From Actinomycetota bacterium (GTDB lineage: Bacteria; Actinomycetota; Acidimicrobiia; Spongiisociales; ZC4RG35), in contig JAHWLC010000019.1 of the NCBI GenBank assembly GCA_019347585.1, positions 1-10,260 on the forward strand: a stretch of 10,260 bases of DNA. Reading direction: 5' to 3'. The translations under genes were made by a program, and so were the position numbers. Below, in pieces: positions 6,693 to 10,260 of the stretch. The notes under the pieces were generated by a model. That model ran no database searches, had not been told where the DNA came from, and worked only from the letters and a program-made list of their open reading frames with translations. The number at the start of each line of letters is the position of its first letter. Within the stretch, counting starts at the first letter, position 1.

Positions 6693-7298
6693 CTAGGCGC
6701 GCATGATAAGAAGCCAGACCGGGCGGTCAAGCAAATCCCGGGGTATTTCTTTGACTTCCCAGCCGGTCCGGTCTTCAGGTGGGCCGATCCAAGATCCCCC
6801 CAGCACCGCCCGCCCCCCCTCTGCCAGATGCTTCCTGAGCACCGGATCGAGTCGAGGCGGGCTGGCGAGGGCTCGGGCCACCAACATCGGAGCCTCTCCC
6901 TCCATACTCCCTATCTCCCGCTGCAGGACCGTGACGTTGTCGAGCCCGAGCACCCGTACCGCCCGCTTGGCCAGGTCCACTCGAGCTCCGGAACGATCCA
7001 CCAGAACCGTTTCCGTCTCCGGGAGCAGCACTGCCAGGGGGATGCCGGGAAGACCCACACCGGTGCCCAGGTCCCAAATGACTCCTGGTGGGGCGGGGTG
7101 GTCCCAGCCGGCGTAGAAAAGCAGCGAGTCGGCGATATGCCGGTCCTCGAGACGATGGGTCTCGGCCGGCCCCAGACCACCAGCAGGAACGGCCTCACCC
7201 TCCAGCCACTCCTGGTAGCGGCGGAGAGACTCGCGCTGACCTGGGGAGATCTGCCTCCCCACGTAATCGGCCACCCTCTGCCACCGGTCGGGTTTCAC
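6693..7298 (-). CDS. rsmG: 16S rRNA (guanine-N7) methyltransferase RsmG (GidB)
   Basis: A 201-residue SAM-dependent methyltransferase, the family that modifies G527 of 16S rRNA; loss gives low-level streptomycin resistance in several bacteria. The substrate/fold signature HIADSL lies at residues 54-59. SAM motif I is IWDLGTGVGLPGIPLAV (74-90), followed by LVDRSGARVDLAKRAV. VARALASPPRL (140-150) corresponds to the conserved V.RA region. The usual NLT motif before HIxDS is replaced by a divergent stretch, so this is a somewhat diverged member. GTG at 7298 is the only reasonable start: no ATG is near and the Shine-Dalgarno is weak (GGCGG). The start codon lies within a parS palindrome. The gene is 23 bases after jag and abuts parA. 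The jag-rsmG-parA-parB order is the usual actinobacterial one. Confidence 0.92.
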   Translation of the reverse strand: MKPDRWQRVADYVGRQISPGQRESLRRYQEWLEGEAVPAGGLGPAETHRLEDRHIADSLLFYAGWDHPAPPGVIWDLGTGVGLPGIPLAVLLPETETVLVDRSGARVDLAKRAVRVLGLDNVTVLQREIGSMEGEAPMLVARALASPPRLDPVLRKHLAEGGRAVLGGSWIGPPEDRTGWEVKEIPRDLLDRPVWLLIMRA

Positions 7299-7306
7299 GT
7301 GAAACC
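7291..7306. promoter_or_regulatory. parS: parS site (perfect 16-bp palindrome) over the rsmG start codon
   Basis: GGTTTCACGTGAAACC is a perfect 16-bp palindrome and matches 14 of 16 positions of the parS consensus TGTTTCACGTGAAACA, differing only at the two outermost bases. The GTG start of rsmG (7298-7296) lies in its centre. This is the expected load point for the ParB encoded nearby. Confidence 0.93.
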
Positions 7307-7321
7307 GCCAGCGACAGGCAC

Positions 7322-8167
7322 CTACTCCTCCTCCGAGCCCCCTTCGGAGTCGCTCACGGAGAGCACCACATAGCGGCGGGGTGGCTCACCTTCGCTGTAG
7401 GAGGTGACGCCGCCCCTGGCGGCGGCGGCGTCGTGGATGACCTTGCGGTCGGCCGGGCTCATCGGCTCCAGCATGATCTCGCCACCCTCTTCGAGAAGCT
7501 GATCGATGAGCTGGTCGGCGTAGATGGAAAGGGCCTGGCGTCTCCGCTCCCCGTAACCGGCTATATCGAGACGGAGACGGGCCGAGTCGCGGGTGTCTCG
7601 CTGAATCACGGTCCTGGTCAGCTCATGGATCGCCGATCGCACCGATCCCCGATCTCCCACCAGGGCCTCGGTTTGCTCCCCCTTGACATTGGCCACCACC
7701 AGGTCGTCGTCGACGCTGGCGGTGACCTCTCCCTCCAGACCGTACGCGTCGAGTAGACCCTCGAGGAACTCGCGGGCTATCTTGGCCTGATCCTCCAGGC
7801 CGAGCTGGGGTCGATCGTCTTCCAACGCCTTCTTCTCCGGTCTCTTCTCCTGCTTCTTCTTCTCCCCGCCCCGGGGCTTGTCCTGTCTCTGCCTCTGTCG
7901 TTGCTGTGGTTTCTCATTCTGGTCGCGCTGGTCACCCCGACGACGGCGATTGTCGGGTCTTTTTGCACCGCGGCCCCGCCGTTGCCGAGTCTTCTCCTGA
8001 CGCTTCACCCTGACCACGGCGTCCTCGCCGCCCAAGCCGAGAAACCCCTTGACCGGCTCTGAGATGATCTCGACCGCGAGCTCTTCGGGGTCGTCCACCC
8101 CCAACTCGACCATGGCCGCTTCCACCGCCAGGTCCACGGTCTTCGCCCTGATCTCGACGTATTCCAC
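7322..8167 (-). CDS. jag: KH-R3H RNA-binding protein Jag/KhpB (EloR)
   Basis: A 281-residue protein with the standard Jag architecture. The Jag-N domain (residues 1-~53) contains EPVKGFLGLGGEDAVV. A ~70-residue linker (54-125) is extremely rich in Arg, Gln and Lys. A KH domain (about 127-205) carries a GDRG loop at 171-174 matching the RNA-gripping GxxG. An R3H domain (about 208-271) has the Arg241-xxx-His245 signature in MSPADRKVIHDAA. In other bacteria this family binds RNA and influences cell elongation and sporulation, often together with KhpA. The GTG start at 8167 is supported by a strong AGGAGG that lies inside the yidC coding end, 6 bases upstream. It follows yidC by 3 bases. The linker is longer and more basic than in most relatives and suggests additional nonspecific RNA binding. 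Confidence 0.94.
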   Translation of the reverse strand: MEYVEIRAKTVDLAVEAAMVELGVDDPEELAVEIISEPVKGFLGLGGEDAVVRVKRQEKTRQRRGRGAKRPDNRRRRGDQRDQNEKPQQRQRQRQDKPRGGEKKKQEKRPEKKALEDDRPQLGLEDQAKIAREFLEGLLDAYGLEGEVTASVDDDLVVANVKGEQTEALVGDRGSVRSAIHELTRTVIQRDTRDSARLRLDIAGYGERRRQALSIYADQLIDQLLEEGGEIMLEPMSPADRKVIHDAAAARGGVTSYSEGEPPRRYVVLSVSDSEGGSEEE

Positions 8168-8170
8168 GTC

Positions 8171-9031
8171 TTACCTCCTCCTGCGCCGACGGCGCTGCTT
8201 GTCGACTGCTCCCGGCTGCGGCTTGCCGGGAGCGTCGTCGTTCTGGCCCGACTCTTTCTCGGGTTTGCTGGCCTCGTCCGCCCCGGGAAGTGTGGGGCGG
8301 CCGTCGATCTTGAATATGAGCGCCTGTTGGCCGAATCGGAACAGGTTGGAGGTGGCCCAGTAGAGGACCAGCCCGGCGGGGAAGCTCCAGGAAATCACCC
8401 CGATGAACAGGGGCATGATCTTGGTGATGGCCTGCTGGGCACCGGCACCCTTCTGGTTGGGTCGCTCCTGACCGTATGTGGAGTGCCACTGCTGGATGTA
8501 CTGGGTGGCGACCATGAGGGCGATCATGATCAAGTAGGGAATAGCCAAGAGAACGTCCTCGGACATGGCGGTCGATGGCGACTTGCTGAGCTGCATCCCC
8601 AGGAAAGTCGCACCGTTGCCCAAGAAACCGAACAGTCGCGCCGACTCTTCGATATATCGCTCCGGAGTCTGCAGCAGACGGAACAGGGCGAACCAGATCG
8701 GCATCTGCACCAGCAGGGGGATCAGACATCCCCCCGGGGTGGCCCCCGCCTCCCGTTGTGCGGCCATGAGCTGACGCTGCATCTCCTGGGGGTCGTCTTT
8801 GTGTTCGGCCTGGATCTTCTTGATCTTGGGCTGGAGAGCGGTGAAGGCCCGGGTCGCCCTGGTCTGTTTCAGGGTGAGCGGGAACACCACGATATTGATC
8901 CCGATGGTGAGCAGGATGATGGAGAAACCCAGGGCCCAGCCTGCGGAGAGAATCCCGAAGAGAGCATCGAAGAAGAAGGCAAGAACTGTCCCTAGCCCGC
9001 GCACCAGAGCATCGAACAGCTCGAGCATCAC
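8171..9031 (-). CDS. yidC: Membrane protein insertase YidC/Oxa1
   Basis: A 286-residue YidC of the short Gram-positive type that inserts and folds membrane proteins alone or with SecYEG. Hydrophobic segments are at about residues 12-30, 33-53, 103-121, 158-178 and 204-236. The core motif [20 protein letters not shown] (51-70) gives the conserved Arg of the hydrophilic groove (Arg58 or Arg61), followed by the cytoplasmic helical hairpin and [17 protein letters not shown]. The C-terminal tail (about 243-286) is hydrophilic and ends in Lys-Gln and seven consecutive Arg, resembling the basic ribosome-binding tails of other YidC proteins. The start is GTG 9031 (GTGA overlap with yidD) or the next codon ATG 9028; the latter sits 7 bases from GGGAG. 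A lipoprotein signal is not evident at the N-terminus. Confidence 0.96.
   Translation of the reverse strand: MMLELFDALVRGLGTVLAFFFDALFGILSAGWALGFSIILLTIGINIVVFPLTLKQTRATRAFTALQPKIKKIQAEHKDDPQEMQRQLMAAQREAGATPGGCLIPLLVQMPIWFALFRLLQTPERYIEESARLFGFLGNGATFLGMQLSKSPSTAMSEDVLLAIPYLIMIALMVATQYIQQWHSTYGQERPNQKGAGAQQAITKIMPLFIGVISWSFPAGLVLYWATSNLFRFGQQALIFKIDGRPTLPGADEASKPEKESGQNDDAPGKPQPGAVDKQRRRRRRR
8174..8182 (-). promoter_or_regulatory. Shine-Dalgarno of jag built from the last three Arg codons of yidC
   Basis: On the - strand the end of yidC reads AGG AGG AGG TAA, followed by GAC and the GTG start of jag. The AGGAGG nearest the start is 6 bases from GTG, an ideal spacing, and it decides the choice of this start. 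The other four Arg codons of the tail are CGN, so the switch to AGG looks selected for ribosome binding. Confidence 0.85.
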
Positions 9032-9267
9032 TCGGCTCCCGGGGTGTCAGGCACCGGGTCGTGCCCGCCCGGGCGCAACGGATGGCAGCGGCCCAACCGT
9101 CGCAACGCCAACCATCCTCCCCGGAGAGCACCGAAGCGGGAGATTGCCTCGGCGGCATAGGCGGAGCAGGTGGGCTGATAACGGCAGTGCGGGCCGGTGC
9201 GAGCACTTACCATTTTTTGGTAAACGGCGATGAGCCCGACGGTGGCCCTCCTCGGCACGGTTCTCAT
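9028..9267 (-). CDS. yidD: Membrane protein insertion efficiency factor YidD
   Basis: A 79-residue member of the YidD family, a small membrane-associated protein that assists YidC-dependent insertion. The whole conserved core is present: [15 protein letters not shown] (residues 28-42), then [27 protein letters not shown] (47-73), with three Cys at 28, 34 and 61. An amphipathic N-terminal stretch with IAVYQKMVS precedes the core. I chose ATG 9267, which overlaps the rnpA stop as ATGA; an upstream in-frame ATG at 9300 would add 11 residues inside rnpA and is not family-like. The gene overlaps yidC by 4 bases at its end. The rnpA-yidD-yidC order is classical and implies coupled expression. Confidence 0.95.
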   Translation of the reverse strand: MRTVPRRATVGLIAVYQKMVSARTGPHCRYQPTCSAYAAEAISRFGALRGGWLALRRLGRCHPLRPGGHDPVPDTPGAE

Positions 9268-9611
9268 TGCGAAGTCTCGCGTAGGGCGCGCTGCACCCAT
9301 CCGATCAAGTCGGAGTAGCGCGCTGTGGCGACCTGGGCGCTGGCGATGATCACATAATCCATGTCTGGTTCGAGTTGTAGGACGCGCACCGCGTGCCGGA
9401 GCCTTCGCTTTATGCGATTGCGTCGCACCGCTTTTCCGGCATCCCGGGAGACCACGAACCCGACACGGGCCGGCCCGGGCCGGCCTGGCGACCGGACCAC
9501 GACGATGGCGCCCTGGCGGCTCCTGCTCCCGGTACGCAGGACTCTACGGAAATCCCGGGTGAATCTGAGCGTTTCGGGTTCAGACGGCGACGCGCTTCCG
9601 GCGCTTGCCAC
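9264..9611 (-). CDS. rnpA: Ribonuclease P protein component
   Basis: A 115-residue basic protein that helps the RNase P RNA cut 5' leaders from pre-tRNA. The N-terminal [16 protein letters not shown] (residues 15-30) and the signature [20 protein letters not shown] (49-68) followed by RRLRHAVR contain the RNR motif that lines the substrate cleft. The end [18 protein letters not shown] is typical. The start is GTG 9611; there is no other start codon between it and the conserved part, so rnpA overlaps rpmH by 32 bases in another frame. The first ~14 residues (Ala/Ser/Gly/Pro-rich) are not conserved in the family and may reflect that constraint. The stop overlaps the yidD start. Confidence 0.95.
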   Translation of the reverse strand: MASAGSASPSEPETLRFTRDFRRVLRTGSRSRQGAIVVVRSPGRPGPARVGFVVSRDAGKAVRRNRIKRRLRHAVRVLQLEPDMDYVIIASAQVATARYSDLIGWVQRALRETSQ

Positions 9612-9714
9612 GACGGGCCTTGACGATGGCGCGACCGGCGCGGGTGCGCATGCGATGTCTGAAACCGTGACGACGTCGTCGCCGGCGAACTTTTGGCTGA
9701 TAGGTCCTCTTCAT
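9580..9714 (-). CDS. rpmH: 50S ribosomal protein L34
   Basis: A 44-residue, highly basic ribosomal protein. It begins [19 protein letters not shown], continues [20 protein letters not shown] and ends in KRVAV, matching L34 along its full normal length. The family motif KRTYQP and HGFR.RM.T..GR are intact. The middle has six Arg in a row where many relatives have RRAKT. The ATG at 9714 follows a short leader from a good promoter. Its last 32 bases overlap the rnpA start region. It is the first gene of the leftward operon and is transcribed divergently from dnaA. Confidence 0.97.
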   Translation of the reverse strand: MKRTYQPKVRRRRRRHGFRHRMRTRAGRAIVKARRGKRRKRVAV

Positions 9715-9738
9715 GATGTTGTCCCGGGGGAGCAGCTC

Positions 9739-9767
9739 AGGTTAAGAATCGGCCAGGGCCTAGTCAA
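9739..9767 (-). promoter_or_regulatory. Promoter of the rpmH-rnpA-yidD-yidC-jag-rsmG-parA-parB operon
   Basis: On the - strand, TTGACT (9767-9762) and TAACCT (9744-9739) are separated by exactly 17 bases, a strong housekeeping-sigma promoter. Transcription should start near 9732, giving a leader of about 18 bases before the rpmH ATG. Confidence 0.8.
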
Positions 9768-9806
9768 AGCCCGGACGGGCGGCGGGGGAGGAGGCCGGCG
9801 GATGCG

Positions 9807-9846
9807 GTCGCGAAAACTAAGACGAGGACGCGAAAAGACGCGAAGC
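9807..9846. repeat. Helically phased CGCGAAAA-type direct repeats
   Basis: GTCGCGAAAA (9807-9816), GACGCGAAAA (9827-9836) and GACGCGAAGC (9837-9846) recur at distances of 20 and 10 bases, so all lie on the same DNA face. They lie 40-80 bases upstream of the rpmH -35 box, where bending or a bound protein could influence transcription. Confidence 0.55.
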
Positions 9847-9969
9847 CCGAAATACCGGCCCGACAGCCGTCGGTGCGTCCTGGGATGATCTGGAAAAAGC
9901 CGCCGCGAGTAGGCCATTCGCTGTGGAGGGCCGGCGGGGGAGGCTGCTACAGCCGCGATTCTCGCGCTC

Positions 9970-9998
9970 TTGACGAGTCGGATTCGCACTCCGATACT
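9970..9998 (+). promoter_or_regulatory. Probable dnaA promoter
   Basis: TTGACG (9970-9975) and GATACT (9993-9998) are 17 bases apart on the + strand, giving a start near 10005 and a leader of about 145 bases. The spacer and -10 lie inside an imperfect 9-bp inverted repeat (9974-9982 with 9990-10000, two-base bulge), and CGCGATTCTCGCG (9954-9966) lies just upstream; either may be an operator. Confidence 0.6.
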
Positions 9999-10043
9999 CG
10001 CCGTACTCGACCTGGGAGCTGAGCACTTCCCCTGACCGATCTG

Positions 10044-10080
10044 CTCCCGGGGAATGACAGGTGAAGAGGTTCCCCGGGGG
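10044..10080 (+). other. GC-rich hairpin in the dnaA leader
   Basis: CTCCCGGGGAA (10044-10054) pairs with TTCCCCGGGGG (10070-10080): 11 pairs including one G-U, around a 15-base loop. No T run follows, so it is not an ordinary terminator. It lies between the dnaA promoter and the DnaA-box cluster. Confidence 0.7.
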
Positions 10081-10084
10081 ACGA

Positions 10085-10127
10085 TGTGCACAGGAGTTTC
10101 CACAGGTGTGGACGGATCTGTGGACAA
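10085..10127. promoter_or_regulatory. Cluster of four DnaA-box-like 9-mers before dnaA
   Basis: TGTGGACAA at 10119-10127 is a perfect copy (reverse strand TTGTCCACA) of the GC-rich actinobacterial DnaA box. Weaker 7-of-9 matches are TGTGGACGG (10107-10115), GTTTCCACA (10096-10104, opposite direction) and TGTGCACAG (10085-10093). Their starts are 11, 11 and 12 bases apart. The likely role is DnaA repressing its own gene, a common arrangement. Confidence 0.75.
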
Positions 10128-10149
10128 AAAGTCCCAGGTGGAGGAGACA

Positions 10150-10260
10150 TTGACCCAGCCAGAGCGACAAATCGACCGTTGGGCGGACTTCCGCGACACT
10201 CTCCGAGCCGACGTCTCACAGTCGAATTGGGACACATGGCTATCCCGTCTCGACGGGGTC
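10150..10260 (+). CDS. dnaA: Chromosomal replication initiator DnaA (N-terminus, 3' partial)
   Basis: The first 37 codons of dnaA are present and the frame is open at the right edge. They encode the start of domain I, which mediates self-association and helicase loading: WADFRDTL (residues 11-18) followed by SQSNWDTWLSRLDGV (23-37), the typical W..fr..L......f.tWl..L pattern. The start is TTG at 10150, preceded by GGAGGAG (10140-10146). M. tuberculosis dnaA also begins TTGACC. GTG at 10138 is in frame but has no ribosome site, so TTG is preferred. The AAA+ and DNA-binding domains lie beyond the window. Position next to rpmH and the DnaA-box cluster upstream support the identification. Confidence 0.92.
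   Translation, partial: MTQPERQIDRWADFRDTLRADVSQSNWDTWLSRLDGV

Larger units (their letters stand above)
9715..10149. other. rpmH-dnaA divergent control region (no protein-coding gene)
   Basis: These 435 bases separate the divergent rpmH and dnaA genes. From left to right they hold the rpmH leader and promoter, an A-tract repeat block (9807-9846), and short perfect inverted repeats at 9942-9954 and 9954-9966. These are followed by the dnaA promoter, a strong hairpin, four DnaA-box-like 9-mers and the dnaA ribosome site. No AT-rich unwinding region is obvious. In Mycobacterium and Streptomyces the replication origin lies on the other side of dnaA, between dnaA and dnaN, so this stretch is more likely the control region of dnaA than the origin itself. 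The open frames crossing it look like chance. Confidence 0.8.

Noticed and set aside
7932..9206. 424-residue open frame on the - strand
   Set aside because: It runs out of frame through yidC and into jag and yidD, with no recognisable domain; a shadow frame.
10044..10080. Hairpin as a rho-independent terminator
   Set aside because: No T run follows; the next bases are ACGATGTG.
9715..10149. The replication origin itself
   Set aside because: Only one perfect DnaA box and no clear AT-rich unwinding element; in related actinobacteria the origin lies between dnaA and dnaN, outside this window.
9711..10235. 174-residue open frame on the - strand across the rpmH-dnaA region
   Set aside because: It covers promoters, DnaA boxes and the dnaA start, has no family resemblance and no good ribosome site.
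1..10260. Mobile element, CRISPR array, prophage, tRNA or rRNA
   Set aside because: No transposase, integrase, regular spaced repeats or RNA-gene signatures were seen; gene order is the conserved ancestral one.

Overview
This window is a high-GC actinobacterial chromosome segment next to the replication origin. The gene order is murJ-pseudokinase, ECF sigma factor, anti-sigma factor, small membrane protein, trxB, trxA and cwlM on the + strand, then parB, parA, rsmG, jag, yidC, yidD, rnpA and rpmH on the - strand, and finally the start of dnaA on the + strand. Apart from the small membrane protein and a missing gene between cwlM and parB, this is the arrangement known in Mycobacterium (Rv3910 to dnaA). 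Placement in Actinobacteria (Actinomycetota) is strong. The divergent proteins suggest a lineage outside the mycobacteria/Streptomyces core, possibly Acidimicrobiia-like, but that is only inference.

Left arm, + strand, 1-5057. The window opens inside a pseudokinase with a C-terminal membrane helix and an extracellular domain, the usual tail of the actinobacterial lipid II flippase MurJ/MviN. It overlaps by 4 bases a SigM-like ECF sigma factor, which is followed by a one-helix membrane anti-sigma factor. A 91-residue two-helix membrane protein with a probable leaderless promoter leads directly into thioredoxin reductase, then thioredoxin. Next is CwlM, two peptidoglycan-binding repeats joined to an amidase fold whose catalytic residues are gone. 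Together these genes suggest envelope-stress sensing, thiol redox balance and control of peptidoglycan precursor supply.

Right arm, - strand, 5047-9714. Reading in the direction of transcription: rpmH (ribosomal protein L34), rnpA (RNase P protein), yidD and yidC (membrane insertion), jag/khpB (KH-R3H RNA-binding protein), rsmG (16S rRNA methyltransferase), parA and parB (chromosome segregation). The genes overlap or nearly touch throughout, so one long operon is likely. A perfect 16-bp palindromic parS site covers the rsmG start codon, and a second parS-like site lies inside parA.

Divergent control region, 9715-10149. A good promoter drives rpmH leftward and another can drive dnaA rightward. 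The dnaA leader holds a strong GC-rich hairpin and four DnaA-box-like 9-mers spaced by about one helical turn. dnaA starts with TTG at 10150 and runs off the right end.

No mobile element, CRISPR array, tRNA, rRNA or phage gene was seen. This is a conserved housekeeping region. Its interest lies in degenerate enzymes turned regulators, in signals hidden inside coding sequence, and in the regulatory layout before dnaA.
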